Numbered from the stretch's first letter, positions 52,839-62,149 are shown. The stretch is 64,000 bases of DNA from Burkholderia sp. BCC1644 (GCF_902833225.1 NZ_CADFEI010000009.1:248001-312000); one strand, 5' to 3'. Program-made: numbers and translations. Notes: generated from the letters alone by a model not told the origin.

Positions 52839-52926
52839 GGCATCAGATAGGGGAAACGGCGTGCGCCTATTGTCCACCCAAGCGTGCCGGCCTGCGCGCA
52901 AGCGCACGCGCCGGCACGTCGGTGGT

Positions 52927-53583
52927 TCAGGCAGCTGCCTTCTGCGTCGCGTCGATCAGCGGCACGCCGGTCAGCTTCTGCAGTTCGTCGAACGACAGGT
53001 CGGTGAAGATCTCGCTCACCGCGAGGCCGTCGGCCGTCACGTCGAGCACCGCCAGATCGGTATAGATACGGCTTACGCATTGCACACCGGTGACCGGGTA
53101 CGAGCATTGCGCGACGATCTTGCTTTCGCCCTGCTTCGTCAGGTGCTCCATCATCACGAACACCTGCTTCGCGCCGATCGCGAGATCCATCGCGCCGCCG
53201 ACGGCCGGAATCGCATCGGGTGCGCCCGTATGCCAGTTCGCGAGGTCGCCGTTCGCCGACACCTGGAACGCGCCGAGCACGCAGTAATCGAGGTGGCCGC
53301 CGCGCATCATCGCGAACGAATCCGAATGATGGAAATACGCGCCGCCGGTGAGCAGCGTCACATGCTGCTTGCCGGCGTTGATCAGTTCGTCGTCTTCCTC
53401 GCCGGGCGCGGGCGCGGGGCCCATGCCGAGCAGGCCGTTCTCGCTGTGCAGGAAGATTTCCTTGCTCGGGTCGAGGTGGTTCGCCACCAGCGTCGGCACG
53501 CCGATGCCGAGGTTCACGTACGCGCCTTCGGGGATGTCCTGGGCGACGCGCTTGGCCATTTCATCGCGGGTCAGTCGTTTCAT
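52927..53583 (-). CDS. pcaJ: 3-oxoadipate CoA-transferase, beta subunit
   Basis: A 218-residue class I CoA-transferase beta subunit with the catalytic glutamate motif SENGLLG. With PcaI it transfers CoA from succinyl-CoA to 3-oxoadipate. The start at 53583 has gggaga upstream. It follows pcaI by 13 bp. Confidence 0.94.
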   Translation of the reverse strand: MKRLTRDEMAKRVAQDIPEGAYVNLGIGVPTLVANHLDPSKEIFLHSENGLLGMGPAPAPGEEDDELINAGKQHVTLLTGGAYFHHSDSFAMMRGGHLDYCVLGAFQVSANGDLANWHTGAPDAIPAVGGAMDLAIGAKQVFVMMEHLTKQGESKIVAQCSYPVTGVQCVSRIYTDLAVLDVTADGLAVSEIFTDLSFDELQKLTGVPLIDATQKAAA

Positions 53584-53596
53584 CTGGATGTCTCCC

Positions 53597-54313
53597 TCAA
53601 GCAGCTTGTGATGCAGCGTGTTCGGCGGCCAGCTCGGCCGCGTGCGCGGCCTGCGGCACCTCGACGACGCGCTGGACGAAAATGCCCGGCGTCACGATAT
53701 GCTCCGGGTTCAGCGCGCCGAGCGGCACGACTTCCGACACCTGCACGATCGCGACCTTCGCGGCGCTGGCCATGATCGGCCCGAAGTTGCGCGCGGTCTT
53801 GCGATACACGAGGTTGCCCCAGCGATCGCCCTTGTACGCCTTCACGAGCGCGAAATCGGCGTGGATCGGCGTCTCGAACACGTACTGCTTGCCGTCGATC
53901 ACACGCGTTTCCTTGCCTTCCGCGAGCTTGGTGCCGAAGCCCGTCGGCGTGAAGAAGCCGCCGATGCCGGCGCCCGCCGCGCGGATCCGCTCCGCGAGGT
54001 TGCCCTGCGGCACGAGTTCCAGCTCGATCTCGCCTGCGCGGTACAGCCCGTCGAACACTTGCGAATCGCTCTGGCGCGGGAACGAGCAGATGATCTTGCG
54101 CACCTGCTTCGCCTTCAGCAGCGCCGCGAGGCCCGTCTCGCCGTTGCCCGCGTTGTTGTTGACGATCGTCAGGTCGCGCGCGCCCTGTTCGATCAGCGCG
54201 TCGATCAGCTCGGACGGCATGCCGGCCGTGCCGAAGCCGCCGATCATGATTGTCGCGCCATCGTGGATGTCGGCCACCGCCGACTGAAGCGATTCGAAAA
54301 TCTTGTTGACCAT
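53597..54313 (-). CDS. pcaI: 3-oxoadipate CoA-transferase, alpha subunit
   Basis: A 238-residue class I CoA-transferase alpha subunit with GGFGTAGMPSELIDAL and GIGGFFTPTGFGT CoA-binding motifs. It is the first gene of the pcaIJBDCK operon and is preceded by a 34-bp palindrome. Confidence 0.95.
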   Translation of the reverse strand: MVNKIFESLQSAVADIHDGATIMIGGFGTAGMPSELIDALIEQGARDLTIVNNNAGNGETGLAALLKAKQVRKIICSFPRQSDSQVFDGLYRAGEIELELVPQGNLAERIRAAGAGIGGFFTPTGFGTKLAEGKETRVIDGKQYVFETPIHADFALVKAYKGDRWGNLVYRKTARNFGPIMASAAKVAIVQVSEVVPLGALNPEHIVTPGIFVQRVVEVPQAAHAAELAAEHAASQAA

Positions 54314-54412
54314 GTCTCTTCCTGATACGAACCCGCGGCTCGATGCGCGGCCTGTCGAGGGGACACGCGCGTGCCGCGTGCCGCGCCGGGGCCGATGTCG
54401 ATCCCGGTGTTT

Positions 54413-54446
54413 GTTCGCTATTCGAACCTAGATTCGATTAGCGAAC
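54413..54446. promoter_or_regulatory. 34-bp palindromic operator ahead of pcaI
   Basis: Half-sites gttcgctattcgaac and attcgattagcgaac are inverted around a central ctag, matching at 13 of 15 positions. They resemble the published PcaR site gttcgataatcgcac of Pseudomonas. The element lies about 100 bp upstream of pcaI, just after the pobA stop. Confidence 0.7.
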
Positions 54447-54456
54447 GATGGGCCGA

Positions 54457-55689
54457 TCATAGAGTCGCGCACAGCGCGTTGTCAAGGCGGGTTCCCTCGG
54501 GGGCCGTCGCGTCGTCGAACGGCAACCCGACGTAGTTTTCGGCGAGCGACTGCGCGGCGGCCCGCGAGCGCGTCACGTATTTCAGTTCGGCAAACTTCAG
54601 GCGATTGACGAACGGCGAGTCCTCCGGCGACGAATGCAGCATGTTCGTCATGAAGTACGAGAAGTGCTCGGCGCGCCACACGCGTTCGAGGCAAGTCGCC
54701 GAATACGTGTCGAGCGGCGTCGAGTCGCCCGTCCGGTAGCGCGCGCCGAGCGCGCGGGACAGCGCGCGGACGTCGGCCACCGCGAGGTTCATCCCCTTCG
54801 CGCCGGTCGGCGGCACGATGTGCGCGGCGTCGCCGGCAAGGAACAGGCGCCCGTGCTGCATCGTCTCCGACACGAAGCTGCGCATCGGCGTCACGCTCTT
54901 CTGCGTGATCCGGCCCTCGGTCGGCGTCCAGCCCGTGTCGTTCGAGAAGCGCGTGTGCAGTTCGTCCCAGATCCGCGTGTCGGACCACTCGGTGAGGTCT
55001 TCGTCGGGCTTGCACTGCAGATAGAGGCGCGTGACCGTCGGCGAGCGCATCGAGAACAGCGCGAAGCCGTTGTCGTGATGCGCGTAGACGAGCTCGTCGA
55101 GCGACGGCGCCGCATCGGCGAGGATGCCGAGCCACGCGAACGGGTACACGCGCTCGAACGTGTTCAGCCGCTCGGCCGGGATCGTCTGGCGCGCGATGCC
55201 GTGGAAGCCGTCGCAGCCGGCGATGTAGTCGCAGTCGATGCGGTCTTCGCGGCCATCGGCATGCTTGAACGTGACGAACGGGTGCTCGCCTTCGACGTCG
55301 TGCAGCGCGACGTCGCTCACTTCGAAATGCATCTGATGACCATGCTCGACGCCGGCTGCGATCAGGTCGCGCACGACTTCGTGCTGGCTGTAGACGGTAA
55401 TCGCGCGCCCGCCGGTCAGTTCGGACAGGTCGATGCGATGGCGCTGACCCGAGAACAGCAGCTCGATGCCGTGGTGTTCGAGCCCTTCGCGGCGCATCCG
55501 GTCGCCGAGACCGGCTTCGTTCAGCGTGTCGACCGTGCCCTGCTCCAGCACGCCGGCGCGGATGCGGTTCTCGCAGTATTCGCGCGAACGCGCTTCGACG
55601 AGGATGGAATCGACGCCTTGCAGGCGCAGCAGATGGGAAAGCAAAAGGCCGGACGGACCGGCGCCGATGATGGCGACCTGGGTGCGCAT
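54457..55689 (-). CDS. pobA: 4-hydroxybenzoate 3-monooxygenase
   Basis: A 410-residue flavoprotein hydroxylase. The FAD motifs are GAGPSG at the N-terminus, the middle motif CDGFHGIAR, and GDAAHIVPPTGAKGMNLAVAD near the C-terminus. It oxidises 4-hydroxybenzoate to protocatechuate with NADPH and O2. The start at 55689 has aggag seven bases upstream. It is upstream of and co-directional with pca, but separated by 143 bp that contain the pcaI operator, so it may be independently regulated. Confidence 0.95.
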   Translation of the reverse strand: MRTQVAIIGAGPSGLLLSHLLRLQGVDSILVEARSREYCENRIRAGVLEQGTVDTLNEAGLGDRMRREGLEHHGIELLFSGQRHRIDLSELTGGRAITVYSQHEVVRDLIAAGVEHGHQMHFEVSDVALHDVEGEHPFVTFKHADGREDRIDCDYIAGCDGFHGIARQTIPAERLNTFERVYPFAWLGILADAAPSLDELVYAHHDNGFALFSMRSPTVTRLYLQCKPDEDLTEWSDTRIWDELHTRFSNDTGWTPTEGRITQKSVTPMRSFVSETMQHGRLFLAGDAAHIVPPTGAKGMNLAVADVRALSRALGARYRTGDSTPLDTYSATCLERVWRAEHFSYFMTNMLHSSPEDSPFVNRLKFAELKYVTRSRAAAQSLAENYVGLPFDDATAPEGTRLDNALCATL

Positions 55690-55709
55690 TGTTCGTCTCC
55701 TGAACATTG

Positions 55710-55725
55710 GTTCGAGTAATGGAAC
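55710..55725. promoter_or_regulatory. Inverted repeat in the pobA/LysR divergent promoter
   Basis: Element gttc-gagtaatg-gaac: four-base arms around an 8-base spacer, 20 bp upstream of pobA. It is similar in half-site sequence to the pca palindrome at 54413. It could be a regulator site; the evidence is slight. Confidence 0.35.
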
Positions 55726-55805
55726 ACATTTGAGCGCTTTCCCGACTATGCGGCAACGCGATTCAGGAGATATGTTGTATACGTTTTGACGATACTGGCC
55801 CGGCG

Positions 55806-56732
55806 ATGGATGCGCTCGATCTGAACCTGATTCCCTACCTCGTCGCGCTCGACGACACGCGCAACGTAAGTCGCGCGGGCGACCTGCTCGGCGTGAGCCA
55901 GCCGCGCGTGAGCACCGCGCTCGGCCGGCTGCGCGAGTATTTCGGCGATCCGCTGTTCGTGCGCACGTCGCGCGGGATGGAGCCGACGCCGCGCGCGCTC
56001 GCGCTGCTGCCGGCCGCCCGCGATGCGCTCGCGCAGATCGAGCGCGGCCTCGTCGCGCCGCACGACTTCGATCCGGCCGCGAGCACGCATACGTTCTCGA
56101 TCGCGCTGTCGGACGTCGGCGAGATCGTGTTCCTGCCGAAGCTGCTGCAGGCCTTCGCGACGCGCGCGCCGCACGCGAACCTGCGCTCGGTTTCGCTCGC
56201 GCACGACGAAGTCGGGCGTGGCCTCGAAGCCGGGTCGATCGATCTCGCGGTCGGCTACTTCCCCGATCTCGACGGCAACAACTTCTTCCAGCAGCGGTTG
56301 TTCACGCACCGGTTCGTGTGCCTGATGCGGCGCGGCCATCCGTTCGAGCAGGCGCCGCCGTTCACGGTCGAGCAGTTCCTCGCGTGCGGGCACGCGGTGG
56401 TGCGCGCCGAAGGCCGCAGCCAGGAGGTGCTCGAGAAATATCTCGCGAAGCAGCGCATGCAGCGCCGTGCGGTGCTCGAGACGCCGCACTTCATGAGCCT
56501 GCCGTTCATCCTGAGCCGGACCGACCTGATCGCGACGGTGCCGCATGCGATCGGCTATGCGTATGCGGCCGAGCACGCGTTCATCGTGCCCGTCGAGCCG
56601 CCGCTCGCACTGCCGCGCTTCGACCTGAAGCAGCATTGGCACCGCAAGTACCACAACGATCCGCGCACCGAGTGGCTGCGCGGCGTCGTCGCGTCGCTGT
56701 TCAACGACGAGCAGGACGAATGGCCGAAGTGA
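55806..56732 (+). CDS. LysR family regulator divergent from pobA
   Basis: A 308-residue LysR-type regulator of the NodD/LinR-like subgroup (LNLIPYLVALDDTRNVSRAGDLLGVSQPRVSTALGRLREYFGDPLFVRTSRGMEPTPRA). It is divergent from pobA with 116 bp between starts and is the natural candidate activator of pobA. Other bacteria use AraC- or IclR-type PobR for this job. The start was taken at the ATG, which fits the family. Confidence 0.88.
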   Translation: MDALDLNLIPYLVALDDTRNVSRAGDLLGVSQPRVSTALGRLREYFGDPLFVRTSRGMEPTPRALALLPAARDALAQIERGLVAPHDFDPAASTHTFSIALSDVGEIVFLPKLLQAFATRAPHANLRSVSLAHDEVGRGLEAGSIDLAVGYFPDLDGNNFFQQRLFTHRFVCLMRRGHPFEQAPPFTVEQFLACGHAVVRAEGRSQEVLEKYLAKQRMQRRAVLETPHFMSLPFILSRTDLIATVPHAIGYAYAAEHAFIVPVEPPLALPRFDLKQHWHRKYHNDPRTEWLRGVVASLFNDEQDEWPK

Positions 56733-56828
56733 CGGAGGGTGAGCGGCGGGCCGCACACACGACCCGCGAAAGCATGAAACAATGGCCGGATATCGGCCGC
56801 CGCTGGCGGCCTTCGATGGAGCCACTAC

Positions 56829-57464
56829 ATGGGTAAGGGAAAGAAAACCGCGCAGGCCGGGCCGGCCGCCTCCCGGCCGAGCCGTGAAGAAGCAGAAGAC
56901 GCCGTCCGCGTGCTGTTGCGCTGGGCCGGCGACGATCCCGCACGCGAAGGGCTGCTCGATACGCCCGCGCGCGTCGTGCGGGCGTACGAGCAGTTCTTCG
57001 CCGGCTATGCGCTGGAGCCGCGCGACATCCTCGCGCGCACCTTCAGCGAAGTCGACGGCTACGACGAGATGATCGTGCTGAAGGACATCCGCTTCGAGAG
57101 CTACTGCGAGCACCACATGGTGCCGATCATCGGCCGCGCGCACGTCGCGTATCTGCCGAACCATCGCGTGGTCGGCATCTCGAAGCTCGCGCGCCTCGTC
57201 GACGCATTCGCGAAGCGCCTGCAGATCCAGGAAAAGATGACCGTGCAGATCGCCGACACGCTGTTCGACGTGCTGCAGCCGAAGGGCGTCGGCGTGATCC
57301 TCGAAGCCGCGCACCAGTGCATCTCGACGCGCGGCGTGCACAAGCCGGGCGTCGAGATGGTGACGTCGCGCATGCTCGGCACGTTCCGCACCGATCCGTC
57401 GACGCGGCGCGAATTCCTGTCGATCGTCGCGAATCCTTCTTCAGTCAACCTGACGAATACCTGA
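56829..57464 (+). CDS. folE: GTP cyclohydrolase I
   Basis: A 211-residue type I GTP cyclohydrolase (FolE1). Zinc ligands are Cys93/His96 (YCEHHM) and Cys164 (HQCISTRG); the signature [16 protein letters not shown] is present. It makes dihydroneopterin triphosphate, the first step of folate and tetrahydropterin synthesis. Its stop overlaps the next start (TGATG). Confidence 0.93.
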   Translation: MGKGKKTAQAGPAASRPSREEAEDAVRVLLRWAGDDPAREGLLDTPARVVRAYEQFFAGYALEPRDILARTFSEVDGYDEMIVLKDIRFESYCEHHMVPIIGRAHVAYLPNHRVVGISKLARLVDAFAKRLQIQEKMTVQIADTLFDVLQPKGVGVILEAAHQCISTRGVHKPGVEMVTSRMLGTFRTDPSTRREFLSIVANPSSVNLTNT

Positions 57465-58267
57465 TGGAGCAGACGAAGCAAGCGGCACACGCGCCCGTCG
57501 TGCTCGTGACCGGCGCCGCGCGCCGGGCCGGGCGCGCGTTCGCCGAGTATTTCGCGAAGCATGGCTATCGCACCGCGGTGCATTACGACCGTTCCGCCGA
57601 CGCCGCGCAGGCAGCCGCCCGCGCAATCGCCGACCGCGGGCACGACTCGGTCGCGCTGCAGGCCGACCTGTCGGATGCCGCGCAGATCACCAGGCTGATC
57701 GACCAGGTGTATGCGCGCTTCGGGCGCCTCGACGTGCTGGTCAACAACGCGTCGGTGTTCTGGCAGGACCACTTCCCGAGCTTCGACCTCGCGGCCTTCG
57801 ACCTGGCGTGGGCCGTCAACTGCCGCGCGCCGATCCTGCTCACGCGGGCGTTCTACGAACGCGCGCGCGCCGCCGGCACGCAGGGCGTCGTCGTGAACGT
57901 GGTCGACCAGAAGATCAAGGAAAACTTTCACCGCGACCACTTCAGCTACACGGTCGCGAAGGCCGCGCTCGGCAACCTCACGCAGATGCTCGCGCTGTCG
58001 TCCGCGCCGGTGCTGCGCGTGAACGCGGTGTTCCCGGGGCTGATGCTGCCGAGCGACGACCAGACCCAGGCCGACTTCGAGCACGCGAGCCGCGCGTCGA
58101 CGCCGCTCGCGCGCATCGCCGGCCCCGACGACGTCGCGAGCGCGATCCTGCTGCTGACCGGCAATGCGTACAACGGCGTGGATTTCGTCGTCGATGCGGG
58201 GCAGAACCTGATCCGCGTCGACCAGGACGTGCTGTACAAGCACCGCTCGCCGGACGGCAAGCACTGA
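57464..58267 (+). CDS. folM: Pteridine reductase-like SDR (dihydromonapterin reductase family)
   Basis: A 267-residue short-chain dehydrogenase. The cofactor motif is TGAARRAG, the T-G-x-x-x-R-x-G form specific to pteridine reductases (PTR1/FolM), and the catalytic Tyr-x3-Lys is in FSYTVAKAAL. It probably reduces dihydromonapterin or dihydrofolate to the tetrahydro form. It is coupled to folE by a stop/start overlap. The usual FolM cofactor role is supplying phenylalanine hydroxylase, which is not in the window. Confidence 0.82.
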   Translation: MEQTKQAAHAPVVLVTGAARRAGRAFAEYFAKHGYRTAVHYDRSADAAQAAARAIADRGHDSVALQADLSDAAQITRLIDQVYARFGRLDVLVNNASVFWQDHFPSFDLAAFDLAWAVNCRAPILLTRAFYERARAAGTQGVVVNVVDQKIKENFHRDHFSYTVAKAALGNLTQMLALSSAPVLRVNAVFPGLMLPSDDQTQADFEHASRASTPLARIAGPDDVASAILLLTGNAYNGVDFVVDAGQNLIRVDQDVLYKHRSPDGKH

Positions 58268-58316
58268 CGCACACGGCACGCGCCCGTGCGAATCGGGCGC
58301 GCCGCCGCCCGCCGCG

Positions 58317-59237
58317 TTACGGCTTCTCGGCGCTCCCGCCTTCGCGAACCTTGCCCTGCGCGACACTCGTGCCGGCCGGCACGCTGTGCGTGAGCCACAC
58401 GTTGCCGCCGATCACCGAGCCACGCCCGATCGTCACGCGGCCGAGAATCGTCGCGCCCGCGTAGATCACCACGTCGTCCTCGACGATCGGGTGCCGCGCA
58501 TTGCCCTTGACCAGCGCGCCTTCGCCATCGGCCGGGAAACTCTTCGCGCCGAGCGTGACGGCCTGGTACACGCGCACGCGCTCGCCGATGATCGCGGTTT
58601 CGCCGATCACGACACCGGTGCCGTGGTCGATGAAGAAGCTCGGGCCGATCTGCGCGCCCGGATGGATGTCGATGCCGGTGGCCGAGTGGGCGATTTCATT
58701 GATGAATCGCGCGAGTAGCGGCACGCCGAGCTGGTGCAGCGCGTGGGCGAGCCGATGGTGCATCATCGCGAGCACGCCGGGGTAGCACAGCAGGATCTCG
58801 GTGATGTGCTGCGCGGCCGGATCGCCCGCGTACGCGGCCTGGATGTCGCTGACGAGCAGCGCGCGCACCGCCGGCAACTGCCGGCCGAATTCGCGCGCGA
58901 TTTCGAACGCGCGTTCGTCGAGTTCCGCGAACGGCGTATCGGCATGCTCGGGCAGGAACGGCAGCGCACGGCGGATCTGTTCGGACAGAATGCGCAGCGT
59001 GCTTTCGAGCGTATGGCCGACGTAGTAGTCGACGCTTTCGTCGGTGAGGTCCGGCGCGCCGTAATGCGTCGGAAACATCGACGCGCGCAGGCCGGTCACA
59101 ATCTTGCAGATCGCATCGCGCGACGGCAGTTCACGAATGCCGCGCGGATGGCGCGTGCGATGGAGTTCTTCGCGCGACTCGCGCAAGCCGGCGACGATTT
59201 CTTCGAGGCCCCACTGACGGACGGGTGATGTCGACAT
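58317..59237 (-). CDS. cysE: Serine O-acetyltransferase (EpsC/SatA-type)
   Basis: A 306-residue hexapeptide-repeat acyltransferase with the left-handed beta-helix (IHPGAQIGPSFFIDHGTGVVIGETAIIG) and an N-terminal helical domain. It acetylates L-serine for cysteine synthesis. It is longer than E. coli CysE (273) and of the EpsC type. It is convergent with folM. Confidence 0.9.
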   Translation of the reverse strand: MSTSPVRQWGLEEIVAGLRESREELHRTRHPRGIRELPSRDAICKIVTGLRASMFPTHYGAPDLTDESVDYYVGHTLESTLRILSEQIRRALPFLPEHADTPFAELDERAFEIAREFGRQLPAVRALLVSDIQAAYAGDPAAQHITEILLCYPGVLAMMHHRLAHALHQLGVPLLARFINEIAHSATGIDIHPGAQIGPSFFIDHGTGVVIGETAIIGERVRVYQAVTLGAKSFPADGEGALVKGNARHPIVEDDVVIYAGATILGRVTIGRGSVIGGNVWLTHSVPAGTSVAQGKVREGGSAEKP

Positions 59238-59374
59238 ATGCCAATGCAGGCGGCCGCGCTCGGTCGCACGGCCGCTAATAAAGTGACGGGTTCCACAAGA
59301 TTACCGCGTTTTTTGTCCGGGAGCGGCACACCGGGGATCGGCCGGACGGCCGGCGACGCGCGAGCGCGGCGGCG

Positions 59375-59608
59375 TCACATCGTGACGCTGCTCGCGTCGA
59401 TCCAGCGCACGGCCCAGTCGCGCGCGTGCGCGATCGCGTCGCCTTCGTCGTTGAACTGGAGCTCGATCGGAAAAAAACGGTTCGCAACCAGCTCCCCGTC
59501 GCTCGATCGGGAGATCACGACGTAGGGCTTGAACGAACCATCGCTGGCGCGCGCGGGCGCGCAGTTCAACAGATAACCGCGGTGCGTGAAGGCAGTAGTC
59601 GCTTGCAT
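59375..59608 (-). CDS. Small protein of 77 residues
   Basis: A short soluble protein (MQATTAFTHRGYLLNCAPARASDGSF...) with a 'KPYVVISRSSDGELVANRFFPIELQF' core. It resembles small conserved Burkholderia hypothetical proteins. The gene is preceded by weak Shine-Dalgarno sequence. No function can be assigned. Confidence 0.6.
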   Translation of the reverse strand: MQATTAFTHRGYLLNCAPARASDGSFKPYVVISRSSDGELVANRFFPIELQFNDEGDAIAHARDWAVRWIDASSVTM

Positions 59609-59886
59609 GAATCCGCCACCTCTAGTCCCTTGCTTTGTTGTTCACTACCCGTCTTTAAGGGTGCTGCGGCGCCCCGGCGCGGGCAGAGGCGGCGAGACTT
59701 CATCCCCTGTCGCCGCTTCGCAGGAAAAGAATCATACTCTGTAGAAAACGCGTCTTCTAGCTGAAATAAATCATGACAAATCAGTGCGCGTCGCGCGACC
59801 GCGGCGATCGCCCGCGCGCCTTTTCCCGTCGTGCCCGGAACGGGATTTGCTTCGATCCGGAGCGTTTCGCCGCCAGGAGAGCCGCG

Positions 59887-60294
59887 ATGGAATCATCCGG
59901 TCAAACAGGTCGTGTGCACCCGCGCAGCGTCGAACTCGACAACGACGACACGCACGACAGCACGGTCGACACCGACGGCAAGAACCGCGAGGCGGCGCGC
60001 CTCGCCGGCGCCGGACCGATCTCGCCCGACCAGATCACGCGCAGCAACGCGTCGCTCGTCAATGCGATGCCGGAAGCCGGCGACGGCTTCGCCGGTTTCG
60101 ACAGCCGCCCCGGCGGCAACCATCCGGCGTTCGCGCTGCGCGCGGGTTACATGGTGATCGAGAAAGGCTTCGACGCGCCGGCTCCGAGTGACGCGCTGTT
60201 CGGTCCCGTCCACCGGATGTACGGCAGCGCGTACTGGCCCGGCCACGGACGGCGGCCGGAACGCATCATCGAGCTGACAGCCGTACCGCGCTAG
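59887..60294 (+). CDS. DUF3005-like small protein
   Basis: A 135-residue protein from ATG 59887, preceded by aggaga six bases upstream. Its highly polar N-terminus (ELDNDDTHDSTVDTDGKNREAARL) and C-terminal 'FAGFDSRPGGNHPAFALRAGYMVIEKGFDAP' match my recollection of the Burkholderia DUF3005 family. The frame extends upstream to 59773, but that part is Arg/Asp-rich without homology. The function is unknown. Confidence 0.65.
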   Translation: MESSGQTGRVHPRSVELDNDDTHDSTVDTDGKNREAARLAGAGPISPDQITRSNASLVNAMPEAGDGFAGFDSRPGGNHPAFALRAGYMVIEKGFDAPAPSDALFGPVHRMYGSAYWPGHGRRPERIIELTAVPR

Positions 60295-60831
60295 CCGGCG
60301 CGGCGTTTGAATCGATCGTTCGTTTGCGGAAGTTTGCGGAACGGCATCGGTCGCAGATCGATGGCGGCGGATCGGCGCGCGCGATCGATGCTCGAGTGAA
60401 CGATTTCACGCATCGGCGTCGGCGGTTTCATGCGTACCGCGAATCGTGCCGATGCACATGCGTTGATCGAAGTCATGTCGAAACGGCGCAGTTGCGATTG
60501 AATGGCGATGCGTGCGGTGCATCGATCTGCCTGTCGCGCACGATCGACGTGCGTACCCATGCAACGCATCACGCCGCTGCATGCGCATGCGTTCCGCCAC
60601 CGGCGCGAACAGCGGCTACGACCGGGCCACGCGCCACCCCTCGCGCGATGCAGCATGCGCCGCGCGCATGGCCATTCGCCACGGCGACAGACGCGGCGCG
60701 GCGGCCCGACCCGACGGGCACCGCACTGCAAAGTCCCCGCCGTTGGTTTACTCTGCCTCGCAGCATTGCGCATTGCCCAGCCCGATCGGCCATCCGGCCG
60801 ACTTCGTTTCAACCCGCCACTCGGAGACACT
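60295..60831. other. Non-coding region upstream of the universal stress gene
   Basis: 537 bp with many overlapping ATGC/GCAT motifs, most densely at about 60400-60660, but without a credible ORF. It presumably holds the promoter for the universal stress gene. A loose FNR-box-like string (ttgatcgaagtcat) near 60460 has mismatches at two or more key positions. Confidence 0.45.
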
Positions 60832-61299
60832 ATGTACAAGCGTATTCTGGTTGCCGTCGACGGCAGCGACACGTCCCGCCACGCATTCGATGCCGCGCTG
60901 GCGCTCGCGAAAGCACACGGCGCCGAGCTGCAGCCGTTCTACGTCGTCGAGAACGCCGCGATCTACTACAACGTGCCCGGCTACGATCCGTCCGTGCTGC
61001 GCGATCAGCTCGTCGCACAGGGCAACGAACTCGCGCAGGAATTCACCAAGCTGATGCAGGCAGCCGGCGTGAAAGGCGAAACGCGGCTGAACGAAGCGAC
61101 GTCGCTCAACGATGTGTCGTCGCTGATCCTCGACGGCGCGAAGGCGTTCGGCGCCGATCTGCTCGTGCTCGGCACGCATGGCCGCCGCGGTTTCCGCCGC
61201 CTCGTGCTCGGCAGCATCGCCGAACAATGCGTGCGGCACGCCACGCTGCCCGTGCTGCTGATTCCGGCCGCTGCGAACGTCGACGAACAGGCCGCCTGA
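60832..61299 (+). CDS. Universal stress protein (UspA family)
   Basis: A 155-residue Usp domain protein with start VAVDGSDTSRHAFDAAL and the ATP-binding motif GTHGRRGFRRLVLGSIAEQ. It is likely to be induced under low oxygen or stress. It lies upstream of and co-directional with an FNR-type regulator, 103 bp away; such pairing is common in Burkholderia. Confidence 0.9.
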   Translation: MYKRILVAVDGSDTSRHAFDAALALAKAHGAELQPFYVVENAAIYYNVPGYDPSVLRDQLVAQGNELAQEFTKLMQAAGVKGETRLNEATSLNDVSSLILDGAKAFGADLLVLGTHGRRGFRRLVLGSIAEQCVRHATLPVLLIPAAANVDEQAA

Positions 61300-61402
61300 A
61301 CGCCATCCGGCGGGCGCGGCCGGTCGCGACGTTTTGTCACCCGACAGCGGCAACTTGCGGTGGGACAATGATTCCGTCGATTCAACGCCGGAGTAAACGA
61401 TC

Positions 61403-62149
61403 ATGCTGACGCCCGTCGCCACACGTCCCGCCGCCACGCCTCATGCCGGTAGCTGGGCTCCTCGCCAGGCCGCGCACTGCTCGTCGTGCGCAATGCGGCA
61501 CCTGTGCATGCCGCAGGGCCTGGCGCCCGAAGCACTCAGTCGCCTCGAGTCGGTCATCTGCGCGGCTCGCCCCGTCAAGCGCGGCGAAGCGCTGTTCCGC
61601 GAAGGCGACGCATTCGACAACCTGTACGCAGTACGCTCGGGTTCGCTGAAAACCGTCGCGACGCGCCATGACGGCCGCGAACAGGTCACGGGCCTGCATC
61701 TCGCCGGTGAGGCGCTCGGTCTCGACGGCATCTGCGACGATAGCCACCCGCGCACCGCGGTCGCGCTGGAAGACAGTTCCGTCTGCGTGATCCCGTACAG
61801 CGCGCTGAAGACACTGTGCTCCGAAGCCGGTTCGATGCAGCTGCGCATGCACAAGCTGATGAGTGAACAGATCGTGCGCGAAACGTCGCAAACGATGCTG
61901 CTCGGCTCGCTGAATGCCGAAGAGCGCGTCGCGGCCTTCCTGCTCGACGTCTCGTCGCGTTACCTGAAGCGCGGTTACTCGCCGTCGGAATTCAACCTGC
62001 GCATGACGCGCGAAGACATCGGCAGCTATCTCGGCATGACGCTCGAAACGGTCAGCCGCACGCTGTCGAAGTTCCAGAAGCGCGGCCTGATCGAAATGCA
62101 GGGCCGCCACGTGCAGATCGTCGACTTCGACGGCCTCCAGCAGGTCTGA
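61403..62149 (+). CDS. FNR/ANR-type oxygen-sensing transcriptional regulator
   Basis: A 248-residue CRP/FNR-family regulator. N-terminal cysteines Cys26, Cys29 and Cys35 (HCSSCAMRHLC) and a fourth at Cys111 (GICDDS) match the [4Fe-4S] ligand pattern of FNR. A cyclic-nucleotide-binding-like beta-roll and a C-terminal helix-turn-helix (REDIGSYLGMTLETVSRTLSKFQKRG) follow. It should activate anaerobic or microaerobic genes through TTGAT-N4-ATCAA sites. Confidence 0.92.
   Translation: MLTPVATRPAATPHAGSWAPRQAAHCSSCAMRHLCMPQGLAPEALSRLESVICAARPVKRGEALFREGDAFDNLYAVRSGSLKTVATRHDGREQVTGLHLAGEALGLDGICDDSHPRTAVALEDSSVCVIPYSALKTLCSEAGSMQLRMHKLMSEQIVRETSQTMLLGSLNAEERVAAFLLDVSSRYLKRGYSPSEFNLRMTREDIGSYLGMTLETVSRTLSKFQKRGLIEMQGRHVQIVDFDGLQQV

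Noticed and set aside
60450-60480. FNR-like box upstream of the universal stress gene
   Set aside because: ttgatcgaagtcat departs from TTGAT-N4-ATCAA at two or more key positions and is over 350 bp from the start.
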